Origin: CAYXVF01 sp964468125
GTDB lineage: Bacteria; Myxococcota; XYA12-FULL-58-9; CAYXVF01
Direction: 5' to 3'
Length of the DNA stretch: 64,000 nucleotides
Assembly (NCBI GenBank): GCA_964468125.1
Contig: CAYXVF010000008.1
Coordinates: 1-64,000 of the forward strand
A program made the position numbers and the translations under genes. Positions within the stretch are counted from its first letter, which is position 1, and each line of letters starts with the position of its first letter. The notes below the pieces were generated by a model. That model saw only the letters and a list, made by a program, of their open reading frames with translations. It ran no database searches and had not been told where the DNA came from. Positions 9,375 to 17,496 of this stretch are shown in pieces.

Positions 9375-9391
9375 TTGGCAGCACATTTGCA
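9375..9391 (+). promoter_or_regulatory. Sigma-54 (-24/-12) promoter for the propeller-lipoprotein operon
   Basis: TTGGCAgcAcatTTGCA fits the sigma-54 consensus YTGGCACGrNNNTTGCW at all but two positions. The invariant GG and GC have the required 10-base spacing. It lies 31 bp upstream of the ATG at 9423, oriented toward the operon. Myxococcota use many sigma-54 promoters, which need an enhancer-binding ATPase; a dyad about 100 bp upstream could be its site. Confidence 0.6.
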
Positions 9392-9422
9392 CATCCTGTC
9401 GTCGGACGAAGGGAGTCTCGCG

Positions 9423-11066
9423 ATGCGACGGACGAGGATGGTGATGCCTGTGCTGCTCTGTGCGGCCTGTGGGGGGGTAGGGGTAGATGATGAGGGGCTG
9501 TCGGCGGAGGGCGCCCGCTTCGGCGAGGCTGACGGTTTTGACGAAGCTAACGCGAACAGCAACGGCGCCGTCACCTGCGACTGCCAGCCTGGCTTCGTCT
9601 GCGAGTTCGGTCAGTGTGTCCCCGAAAACCCGGCCGCGACGGCGAGCGATTCAGTGCGCGACCCCCGCGCCTCAGCCCGCTACGTCTTTGATTTGCAGCT
9701 CGAAGCGCAGCGCCTGGTGCGGATCGACAGCGAGTCGCTCCAGGCTCGCTCTTTCAGCGCTGGCCTCGCGCCCATGGACATCGTGGTCGAGCCTGAGCGC
9801 GAGCTCTCGATCCTACTCGATGCGTTCGACCTGGTGGAGATCCTCGACCATCGGGGCGATCCACCTCTGAGCGCCACCTTTCCCACCGCTCGCGCACTCT
9901 CTCACCTGGTCCTGAGTCCCACTGGCAGCCACGTCATTGCATACTACGACTGGGACGATCCCCGGGCCGGCCAGAGGCAGAGTGAGCCCGGCAACATCAA
10001 CCAGCTCACCGTCCTGGACCTTTGCGATGGCGCCACTGATTTTTCTAGCGAGGATTCGCGGGCGTTCAATCTCGCCGTAGGCCTCTTTCCCCGCGACGTT
10101 CGCTTCGCGGTGGACGGTAGCCGGGCGCTCGTGATCGGCCGCGACGCGGTGACGCGCATCACACTCGACGACACACCGAGTCCCGAAACGGTCCTCGACC
10201 TCTCCGCAGAGCCGTCGGAAGTGGTCGTCGATGACGAGGCGAGCACCCTCGTCGCCCGTTACGAGGGCACGGACATCGAAGTGTTGCGTCTCGCCGACGG
10301 CGCGCGCGCCTGCGTGTCATACCCGTCTCCCGTATCCGACCTCGAGCGCGCGAGCGCCACTGAGTTTTTCGTCGTGTACGGCGACGAGGAGAGCTTCACG
10401 GCCGCGTCCCTCGAGCCCCTGGCCCTCGATTTCTCCTCACCCAACTGTGTGAGCGGCGCTGGCACGATCGATTTGGGACCCTATCGCCGGCTGCAGATGA
10501 ATCGCGATGGCACTCGCGGGGTCGCCTTCGTACGGGACCTCGATCGGGAAACCATCCTCGTTCTCGACGGGCTCGCGAGCACAGAGGTTCGCCTGGAGAA
10601 GGCCGTCTCATCCGTGGCTTTTGGACCAGAAGGGCGATTCCTCTTCATTGCGCATCTGAAGCGCGAAGGTGTGCCCGCCTGGGACCCGACGGTGGAGAGT
10701 CCGGACGACTCGGTCGACAAGAGCTACGGCGTCACTTGGGTCGACCTCGATAGCCTCGACCACCGCCTCGCGATCTCCGAGTGGCCCTTTGGACGTTTCA
10801 CCTTCGTACCCCGGTCGCCGGGACGTGCTGCCGCGACTTACGTCGCCGTGCTGGACCCTCTCGAGCCCGAGCTCCTGCGGGTCAGCCACGCCGCCGGCTT
10901 CGCGGACCGCTGGCTTCGGCTGGCGGCAGAGCCACTGAGTCTCGGTTTCCTTCCAGGCACGGAGCGCGCCTACGTCACCCAAAACCATCCCTGGGGCCGG
11001 GTTACGTTCATCGACCCCACCGGTGAGGAGCTGCGTCACGTCACCGGATTCGCCCTGCTGCCATGA
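9423..11066 (+). CDS. Lipoprotein with EGF-like motif and beta-propeller-like repeats
   Basis: 547-aa predicted lipoprotein. The start ATG 9423 gives a basic N-terminus, a hydrophobic stretch and a lipobox-like LLCAACGG (Cys rather than Leu at -3). A short EGF-like Cys cluster follows (CDCQPGFVCEFGQC). The remainder has repeated strand-rich blocks reading like a seven-bladed YVTN/surface propeller (VRFAVDGSRALVI, VAFGPEGRFLFIAH, LGFLPGTERAYVT). It is first in a three-gene operon: its TGA overlaps an ATG of the next gene (ATGA). Function unknown; the context suggests a cell-surface complex with the outer-membrane barrel encoded two genes on. Confidence 0.7.
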   Translation: MRRTRMVMPVLLCAACGGVGVDDEGLSAEGARFGEADGFDEANANSNGAVTCDCQPGFVCEFGQCVPENPAATASDSVRDPRASARYVFDLQLEAQRLVRIDSESLQARSFSAGLAPMDIVVEPERELSILLDAFDLVEILDHRGDPPLSATFPTARALSHLVLSPTGSHVIAYYDWDDPRAGQRQSEPGNINQLTVLDLCDGATDFSSEDSRAFNLAVGLFPRDVRFAVDGSRALVIGRDAVTRITLDDTPSPETVLDLSAEPSEVVVDDEASTLVARYEGTDIEVLRLADGARACVSYPSPVSDLERASATEFFVVYGDEESFTAASLEPLALDFSSPNCVSGAGTIDLGPYRRLQMNRDGTRGVAFVRDLDRETILVLDGLASTEVRLEKAVSSVAFGPEGRFLFIAHLKREGVPAWDPTVESPDDSVDKSYGVTWVDLDSLDHRLAISEWPFGRFTFVPRSPGRAAATYVAVLDPLEPELLRVSHAAGFADRWLRLAAEPLSLGFLPGTERAYVTQNHPWGRVTFIDPTGEELRHVTGFALLP

Positions 11067-11077
11067 GGAGTGCACCG

Positions 11078-12661
11078 ATGAAACCCGGCGTTCTCGTATT
11101 CCTGATCCCCCTGGTCGCCTGTGGCGGTCCGGAGAGCTTCTCTGGCCCTCTGGCCGAGCCTGTCGAGGTGGACGGCGCGCTCCTCTTTCTCGACGGTGCC
11201 GAGTCCTCGGGCGTGATCGTGGACCCGGACGGTCGGAGTGGCCCCAAGGGCAACCGCTCCCTCTACCGGATTCCTCTGGGCGAGCGTGCGAGCGGTGTAT
11301 TTGCAGCTCCGAGTCCCGACGATCCGAGCCGGCAACAGGCGATCGTCGTCGACCCTGGGAGCCAGACACTCTTTGTCGTCCGCGACCGACGCGGGGATAC
11401 AGATGCGATCGATGTTGGGGTCCCCTTGGAGGAGGTCGCGATTGCCCCCGGCGGACGCTACGCGGTGGCATTCCAACGCGAAGGAACCGTGTCCCAACAG
11501 ACCCTCTTCAGCTTTCCAAACGCGGTCGCGGTCGTGGATCTGAGTGTCGACAGCCCGGGCGCCCGCACCTTCGAGCTCGGGGCCGGTGGCGTTCGACCGC
11601 AAGCGGTCGAGCTCTCCGAGCCCTTCGAGGTGGAATACGACAGCGGCGCCGGCCTGAGCGTCGCCGAGCTGCAGCTGGCCCTCGTCTTCGTTCAAGGAGG
11701 GATCGTGCCCATTGATCTGCTGCGCGGTGAGAGCGGGCCCTTCGTGCCCTTGGCGGCTGCGCGCGACACACGACCGGTCGCCGTCGAGTTTTCCAACAAC
11801 CGTGGAGACGACAACGTGGGCCGTTTGGACGGAAACGAGCGAGCCTACGTGCGGACCGACGATGGCCAGCTCTTCGTGCTCGCGGTCAGCGCCGTGCGCA
11901 GCGGCTCGGGTGTCGCTCCGCTCGTCGCCCTCGAAAACGTCGTGACACCGGACCGCTATGTCTACGACTTCGATCTCTTCTTCAGCGATGACGGCCGGGA
12001 CCTCCTCCTCGCGGCGATCGGCTCACAGGTCGTCCTCGTGGACGGGTACACGGGCGTCGCCGAGCGATTCGACGTGCCGGGCGATGTGCGAGCATTGCGC
12101 GCCTTCGATGACCCGCGGAGCGGTCAACGCTTGGCCTTGGGATTTGCCCGCGCAAGCGACGCGCTCTATCGCCTCGACCCCTTTGCCCTCGACCAACGCC
12201 GTGCTTCAGGGATCGAGACCGTACTCCTCGGGGCGACCATCGACGGGCTGATGGTGAGCGACCGCGCCCACCGAGCGATCCTCACCTACTCCGGTGCACG
12301 AGAGCTCGGGGTTCTCGACCTCTCCGCCGACGGCGGATTGGTCGATCTACGCTTCGCGAGCCCGATCCTCGCGATGGCCCTTCAGGCCGATGGCGAGCAG
12401 CTGCTCGTCGTCGGCACCGATCCCTTCGACTACGCGCCCCGCCTCGCCGCGGTCCGCCTCGAAGGGGGATTGGGCGCCGAGGATGTGCCGGTCGCGGAAT
12501 CCGTGCGCTCCGTGGGGTCGACCGCGCGCCATCTCTGGGTCGATCATTTCAATGCCGTCACCTTCTTTCCGCGCGGGCGCCTGCAGTCGGGTGCGAGGAT
12601 CCGGTTTGAAGACATCGATCTCACCCAGTTCTTGACCCTCCCGAACGCAGGAGAACGCTGA
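11078..12661 (+). CDS. Second beta-propeller-like lipoprotein of the operon
   Basis: 527-aa predicted lipoprotein. I chose ATG 11078 because GAGGAG lies at a good distance before it and it starts directly at the signal peptide MKPGVLVFLIPLVACGG, with lipobox LVAC. The alternative ATG 11063 overlaps the upstream stop and adds five residues. The body has propeller-type repeats (VAIAPGGRYAVAF, LFFSDDGRDLLLA, LALQADGEQLLVV type). It shares architecture with the preceding protein and may be a distant paralogue. Its TGA overlaps the next ATG by one base. Confidence 0.7.
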   Translation: MKPGVLVFLIPLVACGGPESFSGPLAEPVEVDGALLFLDGAESSGVIVDPDGRSGPKGNRSLYRIPLGERASGVFAAPSPDDPSRQQAIVVDPGSQTLFVVRDRRGDTDAIDVGVPLEEVAIAPGGRYAVAFQREGTVSQQTLFSFPNAVAVVDLSVDSPGARTFELGAGGVRPQAVELSEPFEVEYDSGAGLSVAELQLALVFVQGGIVPIDLLRGESGPFVPLAAARDTRPVAVEFSNNRGDDNVGRLDGNERAYVRTDDGQLFVLAVSAVRSGSGVAPLVALENVVTPDRYVYDFDLFFSDDGRDLLLAAIGSQVVLVDGYTGVAERFDVPGDVRALRAFDDPRSGQRLALGFARASDALYRLDPFALDQRRASGIETVLLGATIDGLMVSDRAHRAILTYSGARELGVLDLSADGGLVDLRFASPILAMALQADGEQLLVVGTDPFDYAPRLAAVRLEGGLGAEDVPVAESVRSVGSTARHLWVDHFNAVTFFPRGRLQSGARIRFEDIDLTQFLTLPNAGER

Positions 12662-13278
12662 TGCTGCTGCTCGTCTCACTCCTCGTGTCCGCTGGCTCTC
12701 CCCAGCTCGACGCCGAAGTCGAAGACCCCGCTTTCGGGCTCAGTGTCCGAGTCGGTGGAGGCTACAGCGCGCCGGCGACGGACCGCATCGATCGGGTGAG
12801 CGGCGCGGGGCGTCGCGCTCTGGATGTCGCCGTGGCGGCGAGCCTCCTTGAGCTCAGTGGCTTCGACCTCGCCCTCGAGGCGCAGCTCGTCCAGGGCTTG
12901 CCGGACGACGATGCGGAGCTGTCGTTGCTCCTGAGCGAGCTCCGCCTGCGGGCGGTGCTCCGAGCGCAGGAGGTGCTCTGGCGGCCCATGAGTCTCTATG
13001 GAGGAGTCGGTCTGATGGGGGCGCGCATGCGAATGAGCTCCACCGACGGCGACCTCAGTGGGAACGAATGGGTGCCCGGCGGCCTCGCCGTGTTCGGGGT
13101 GCGGTTCGATGCTTCACCGCGCTCCCCACTGGGTTTATTCGCATACGTCGAGTATGGCTACGCGCTGCGCGCCGAGCGGGCGCTGCGTCTTGAGGGCGAG
13201 GACGCCGAGCCTGTCCCCCTCGGGCGGGTGGATTTTAGTGGCCACGTGGTCTCCGCAGGTGTCGGCGTTCGGTTCTAG
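12661..13278 (+). CDS. Outer-membrane beta-barrel protein
   Basis: 205 aa with a cleavable signal peptide (MLLLVSLLVSAGSPQLDA) and alternating amphipathic strands ending in VSAGVGVRF, a typical C-terminal barrel strand with terminal Phe. The size fits an eight-stranded barrel. It starts on the last base of the preceding stop codon, so it is translationally coupled to two propeller lipoproteins. Together they look like a surface assembly: barrel plus two lipid-anchored partners. No enzymatic motif is seen. Confidence 0.65.
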   Translation: MLLLVSLLVSAGSPQLDAEVEDPAFGLSVRVGGGYSAPATDRIDRVSGAGRRALDVAVAASLLELSGFDLALEAQLVQGLPDDDAELSLLLSELRLRAVLRAQEVLWRPMSLYGGVGLMGARMRMSSTDGDLSGNEWVPGGLAVFGVRFDASPRSPLGLFAYVEYGYALRAERALRLEGEDAEPVPLGRVDFSGHVVSAGVGVRF

Positions 13279-13340
13279 TCGCCTTCTCGACCCGCGCTAA
13301 ACACTCGCTTTCGAGGGGCCGAGTCTCCTAGACTCTCACC

Positions 13341-13736
13341 ATGATCGATCACCCCTGGATCGTGTGTGATGGAGCGCTGTTCACCTGTCGCTTTCCGCCG
13401 GCTCCCGCCCTCGAGGACATTCAGTCCTTCGGCGTTGCGGTGCGTCGTTTTTACGCCAAGAACGAGAAGCCGTTCTCCTGGGTCGTGGACGCATCGGACC
13501 TGTCCATCTACGGAGTCCGACACCGCAAGGAGCTCTCGGAGGTGCTCGACATGAACCGCGACCATCTCGCGGAGTTTTGCGCCGCGATGGCCATCGTGGT
13601 TCCGAACGCAATGGTTCGGGGTGCGGCGCAAGCGGTCTTGTGGCTCGCGCCCCCGGGCTACGTCTATCGATTTTTCGCGAGCGAGCCGCGTGCGCGCGAA
13701 TGGGCCGAGGAACAGCTCTTCGCGACCCAGGCGTAG
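13341..13736 (+). CDS. STAS/SpoIIAA-like small protein
   Basis: 131-aa soluble protein starting MIDHPWIVCDGALFTCRF. The alternating strand/helix layout (ALFTCRF; WVVDASDLS; AAMAIVVPN; YVYRFFASEPRAREWAEEQL) matches the SpoIIAA/STAS-like fold used for the myxobacterial family with a VVDAS core. There is no clear phosphorylatable Ser-Ser pair. It ends one base from the convergent rpsO stop. A signalling or scaffold role is an inference from fold only. Confidence 0.5.
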   Translation: MIDHPWIVCDGALFTCRFPPAPALEDIQSFGVAVRRFYAKNEKPFSWVVDASDLSIYGVRHRKELSEVLDMNRDHLAEFCAAMAIVVPNAMVRGAAQAVLWLAPPGYVYRFFASEPRAREWAEEQLFATQA

Positions 13737-13737
13737 C

Positions 13738-14007
13738 CTACTTGCGCAGGCCGAGCGTCTTGATCAGCTTTCGGTAGCGCTCGACGTCCTTGCGGCGAAG
13801 GTATTCGAGGAGCTGCTTGCGCTGGCTGACGAGCTGCAGCAAACCACGACGACTGTGGTGGTCTTGCTTGTTGGTCTGGAAGTGCTCGGTGAGCCCGGTG
13901 ATCCGCTCGGTGAGGAGGGCCACCTGAACCTCCGGAGAGCCCGTGTCGCCGGGTTTTTGCGCAAACTTCTCGATGATCTCTGCTTTTTTCTCGGTGCTCA
14001 GCGCCAT
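13738..14007 (-). CDS. rpsO: 30S ribosomal protein S15
   Basis: 89 aa, the usual length. Primary 16S rRNA-binding protein of the small subunit. The conserved DTGSPEVQVALLTERI and the HHSRRGLLQLVSQRKQLL-type core are present. ATG 14007 has AGGAGAC at -10; an ATG at 14025 in the same frame would add six non-family residues. It has its own promoter and a leader hairpin. Normally it is followed directly by pnp; here a plus-strand operon separates them. Confidence 0.96.
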   Translation of the reverse strand: MALSTEKKAEIIEKFAQKPGDTGSPEVQVALLTERITGLTEHFQTNKQDHHSRRGLLQLVSQRKQLLEYLRRKDVERYRKLIKTLGLRK

Positions 14008-14028
14008 GAGAATGTCTCCTGTCACGCA

Positions 14029-14050
14029 TCACCCCGCGCGAGAGGGGTGA
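14029..14050 (-). promoter_or_regulatory. Leader hairpin of rpsO, possible S15 autoregulatory element
   Basis: TCACCCC (7 bp) pairs perfectly with GGGGTGA across an 8-base loop, lying in the transcript leader and ending just before the ribosome binding site of rpsO. S15 represses its own translation through leader structures in several bacteria, with different folds in each lineage. No T-run follows, so it is unlikely to be a terminator. Confidence 0.4.
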
Positions 14051-14054
14051 CCGT

Positions 14055-14425
14055 CTAAAATGGAGCGCCGCAAATACGGATCCGCCCAGAGAAAGTCAAC
14101 GAAATTGGGGTCTTTTCACCGTCCGGGCGGGCTCGTCTCGCTCTGTCGGAGATGCTGTTCAAGGAGTAGAGGGTAGCGAAAGGGTTTTTTGCAGCCAGCG
14201 GTAGCTCGGCGCCATTTGCGACACTGCCGCCCTCGGAGTCGGTGATGACTTCCGTGTAGGCACTCCCGCCGAGCTCATCGACCAGGAACACCCCGCCGAG
14301 TCGCTTCGCTGCGAGGCGCGGACCTCCGTGGGAATCGAGGACCAGGCGGCCCGGAGGTCGCGCATCATCGATTCATCGGTGCTCGCCTTCGGGCGCTCCT
14401 GAAATCCGTTGAGCACGTTGTCCAT
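14055..14425 (-). pseudogene. Possible frameshifted small gene in the rpsO-14493 interval
   Basis: The 485-base gap between rpsO and the next gene is not empty. On the minus strand a coding-looking frame runs from 14372 down to a stop at 14055 (LVLDSHGGPRLAAKRLGG, then VFLVDELGGSAYTEVITDS, SEGGSVANGAELPLAAKNPF). It has no good start. A different frame begins at ATG 14425 (MDNVLNGFQERPKASTDES) and would join it if one or two bases were lost or gained near 14360-14372. The combined product would be about 120 aa. Its 3' end overlaps the rpsO promoter, which favours a decayed remnant. Not recognised. Confidence 0.3.
14071..14099 (-). promoter_or_regulatory. Sigma-70-type promoter of rpsO
   Basis: On the minus strand TTGACT (14094-14099) and TATTTG (14071-14076) are separated by exactly 17 bases. 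The expected transcript start is near 14064, giving a leader of about 57 nt that contains the 14029-14050 hairpin and the rpsO ribosome binding site. Confidence 0.5.
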
Positions 14426-14492
14426 CAGCACGTACTCGATTTGGGAGCTCGAACGTGGCTCTGGCCTTTCCTTTTGATGTACACCCGAAAAC

Positions 14493-16208
14493 GTGGAACG
14501 CCAGCGCCCCGACACCAGCAGCAACGAGCTCGACCTTTACATTCGGACCTACTACTCGCTGTTGCGCAGCTCCGGCGAGGTGCGCGTCCGCTCCTTTGAG
14601 GAGGCCCATCTCTACTCCAGCTCGAGTCTCCACGAGGGTGCGCGGGATGCCACCGTGGACATCGGTGCCTTTTCCTATGCCGCGGGCCGGATGCCCGAGT
14701 GCCTTCCGGACGTGCAGCAGATCTTGCTCGGTCAATCTGAGGAAGTCTTTCGCGCGGGCGGCTACGACGTGCGCCGCTGGGAGCGTCGCATTGCGCGCGG
14801 GCGGCGTCGGCCCTTCCGCTACGACGGCGAGGGACGTCTTGCCGCATTCATCGCCAGCGCTTCGGACATCGATGACATGGTGCCGATCGTCACCGCCTAT
14901 CAGATCGAGTGGAACAAGATGCATGCGTTCCTGGCGGAGAGCGAGCTCGGAAAACAGCTCGCCGCTGGAACCTTTGAGGAGGAGGAGCGCCCGCTCAGGG
15001 ATTCACTGAGCGAGGTGCTGCAAATCACTGTCGAAAATGCCGACCGCCTGATCGAAGCGCTCGGTGCCCCCTATCGAGAGGCTTTGCGCCTTCTCGCGTC
15101 CCGACGAAGCGACCTTCGCATGCAACTCCTTGCGGGCTCCTTCGCTAGTTACCAGCGCGCGGTGCAACGTTGGTGGAAGAGTCTCGAGCCGGTCTACTGG
15201 GTGGAAGGGAGCGAGCGCGCCCCGGTGTATTTCGTGTCGAGCAACACTCATGCGCTCGTCAATTTGATCGGCGGCTTCGCTCTCGCCCACAAGCAGGAGA
15301 TGCTCGAGACTGCCGAGCAAGAGAATCCAGGCGGAGTCTGGGGCGAGCTGCACGACAGCTCAGCGTTGCATCCTGATGTGCTGAGCAACCTGCTCTACTT
15401 TACGCTCCGGGACTACGTGCATCGCTCCGACGAGCGCCTCGCCGCGGTGCAGGCTTGGGACGCAGCGGCAGGCATCGCCACAGTCCCAAATCCCGGCCAT
15501 GTGGAGGTGGCTGCGCAGGTAATCGACTTGAGCAAGGTGGATGCCGACCGCGTCGACCCGCGTTTGAGACTCGAGGGCCTCGACCTCCTCGCCAACAGCG
15601 ACGCCAAGATCATCAACATCGATTATCCCCTCGGAATGGCGGCATACCAACTGCTGTCTCGCGTGGGGCAGGGCATCGGCGAAATGCTCGGCACCTACGT
15701 GATGGGGAAGGCAGCAACACTAAATGGCCGTGTTGGAGACGTGATGGTGTCGAAGGTCGTCCAAGACGAGCACTCGAGCAACACTTTCATCATCCGAAAC
15801 GCCTTCACCGCCGAAGATGTCGCGCCCTACCTGCACTACGGTACGGTGCTGGACAACCAGAAGGCCCTCACCGTTCGCAGCGCGTTTCTGCAGAACCGAA
15901 CCTACATGGGGGTGTTCTACCGCGAAGGCTACACGGTGCTCGAGATGGAGGCGGGCCCCTACCTTTCTGCTACCTACGAACAGCTCGACCCGCGACGCCA
16001 TCCGAACGATGAAATCGTCTACCTCGGCGAACGCGCGAAGTTCGACGTGGGCATCCTCCACTACGCCTCGGACACTCCGTACTCGCGCCGTCAGAGCCTC
16101 CTGTCGAAGTCGATGGGGTATTTTGGGGTCGATGCCACCTACGCGTGCGCGGTGGCGATCATGCGCAAAATTTTTCGCAACGAGATCGGGCGATTGCGGG
16201 AGACCTGA
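14493..16208 (+). CDS. Protein with nucleoside-phosphorylase-like C-terminal half (possibly DUF6909)
   Basis: 571-aa cytoplasmic protein from GTG 14493. The N-terminal 300 residues are helical with no motif I know (EEAHLYSSSSLHEGARD; YFVSSNTHALVNLIGG). The last ~200 residues look like the PNP/UDP phosphorylase fold: GKAATLNGRVGDVMVSKVV resembles the G-x-A-G-x-L...GD-[IL]-V-V segment. EMEA at 484-487 matches the ribose-binding Glu-Met-Glu, and ASDTPYS follows as the late Ser-Asp motif. From memory the overall layout resembles DUF6909, but I cannot confirm this. Substrate unknown; an adenosine deaminase lies 13 kb away. A minus-strand ORF antisense to its 5' part is a shadow. Confidence 0.5.
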   Translation: MERQRPDTSSNELDLYIRTYYSLLRSSGEVRVRSFEEAHLYSSSSLHEGARDATVDIGAFSYAAGRMPECLPDVQQILLGQSEEVFRAGGYDVRRWERRIARGRRRPFRYDGEGRLAAFIASASDIDDMVPIVTAYQIEWNKMHAFLAESELGKQLAAGTFEEEERPLRDSLSEVLQITVENADRLIEALGAPYREALRLLASRRSDLRMQLLAGSFASYQRAVQRWWKSLEPVYWVEGSERAPVYFVSSNTHALVNLIGGFALAHKQEMLETAEQENPGGVWGELHDSSALHPDVLSNLLYFTLRDYVHRSDERLAAVQAWDAAAGIATVPNPGHVEVAAQVIDLSKVDADRVDPRLRLEGLDLLANSDAKIINIDYPLGMAAYQLLSRVGQGIGEMLGTYVMGKAATLNGRVGDVMVSKVVQDEHSSNTFIIRNAFTAEDVAPYLHYGTVLDNQKALTVRSAFLQNRTYMGVFYREGYTVLEMEAGPYLSATYEQLDPRRHPNDEIVYLGERAKFDVGILHYASDTPYSRRQSLLSKSMGYFGVDATYACAVAIMRKIFRNEIGRLRET

Positions 16209-16279
16209 GGCCTCGCGCGCGGCTTTTTGGCGCGCCCACGATGCGGACCGAAGCGATCTCCACTAAAATCAACTGCGGC

Positions 16280-17494
16280 ATGGATCGCGCGCTTCGTCTT
16301 TTCATCCTCCTCTCGCTCACGGGCTGCGCGCCCTCTTGGAGCGCTGCGGTGCACGACTACCAGGTGGGGGAGTACAACGCTGCGGAGGAAGCGCTGCGTT
16401 GGCATGCGGAAAACGGCGCGCCCTCTCGCCGTGCGGAGGCACGGAGGCTCTTGGGCTCGCTCCTGGACGAAAGGGAACGGGCGGTCGACTTCCTGCTCTC
16501 CGAGGCGCGCCACGTTCGCAAGCTCGCCGACGCGAAGGAAACGAGCTATCGCGCGGCGGACGCCTTTCTCGGCGCAGCGCTGGAGCTGATGCCACCGGCG
16601 GATCCGCGACGCGCCGAGCTCAGCGCCGAGCTCTCACAGCTCGAGCGTCTGGCAGCAAAGCGCTCGGAGGACTATGTCCTGGCGACCCGCCGCTTTGGTG
16701 CAGAGGTACGCGAATCGGGCCGCTGCCGTGGTGCCGAATGGATCGAGTCGGCGCAGAGTCTGAGCACCGACCGGGAAGGCGCGGGAGTGCCTGCGGGAGA
16801 AGACTTCCTGGTGCTCTACACCGCCGAAGCCGCAAACAAGTGTTTCGAGCTTCGCGCCTACGAGGCGGCGGTCGCGCTGAGCGACCTCGCCGAGGCGCTC
16901 CGAGATCCCGAGAGTGCCGGTAGCACGGTCGTCGCACGGCTTTCCGCTGTTGCCCAGGCCCGCATGTTCACCGAGGAGCCGGCCCTCGCTCGCGACGAAG
17001 AAGCGGACCTCACAAAGGGCCAAGTGCAGGTGCTGGCCGAAGAACCCGTGAACCGCACCCTCGTTCAGAGCCGGCCTAAGCGTCGCCGTCGCCGCGTTCG
17101 CGCCGCGACAGCCGCGTCCGCATCGACGGAGGCGCCCACGCCCATGCCCGAGGCGTCGAATGGGCTCGACCGAAAGTCGACGGAAATGCGTGTCACGTCG
17201 CTCATCTCCCAGGGCGAGAAATTCGAGGCACTCGCGCTCCTTCAGGATCTCGTGGGCGAAAACCCAGACGTTCAGTGGCTCGAGAGCCTTCATCGACGCT
17301 ATCGGGCGGACCGCGAGAAGTTGGTGGAAAAATTCCTCGACCAGGGGGAGCGGGCTCTGCAGAGAGAGCAACCGGACCTGGCCTTCGATCACTATCAACG
17401 CGTTCTCACTATCGACCCCGGGAACTCGATCGCCGCCGACCGCAAACGCAAGATCGAAAACCTGCGGAAGCTACGGCGCCAAAACCGCAAGTAG
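16280..17494 (+). CDS. Lipoprotein with TPR-like repeats
   Basis: 404 aa. ATG 16280 starts exactly at a signal peptide with lipobox (LFILLSLTGCAPS); the same frame is open back to 16145 but that segment is Arg-rich and not signal-like. Helical repeats with small/hydrophobic spacing (YQVGEYNAAEEALRWHA; LEKFLDQGERALQ-like; PDLAFDHYQRVLTIDPGN) indicate tetratricopeptide-type repeats at both ends. They are separated by a basic linker (RPKRRRRRVRAATAA). Probably a periplasmic-facing assembly or scaffolding lipoprotein. It ends 2 bases before the convergent cyclase gene. Confidence 0.6.
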   Translation: MDRALRLFILLSLTGCAPSWSAAVHDYQVGEYNAAEEALRWHAENGAPSRRAEARRLLGSLLDERERAVDFLLSEARHVRKLADAKETSYRAADAFLGAALELMPPADPRRAELSAELSQLERLAAKRSEDYVLATRRFGAEVRESGRCRGAEWIESAQSLSTDREGAGVPAGEDFLVLYTAEAANKCFELRAYEAAVALSDLAEALRDPESAGSTVVARLSAVAQARMFTEEPALARDEEADLTKGQVQVLAEEPVNRTLVQSRPKRRRRRVRAATAASASTEAPTPMPEASNGLDRKSTEMRVTSLISQGEKFEALALLQDLVGENPDVQWLESLHRRYRADREKLVEKFLDQGERALQREQPDLAFDHYQRVLTIDPGNSIAADRKRKIENLRKLRRQNRK

Positions 17495-17496
17495 CG

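Noticed and set aside
14373..14924. Minus-strand ORF of 183 codons overlapping the 5' end of the gene at 14493
   Set aside because: No conserved features; the plus-strand frame is longer and shows family-like motifs.
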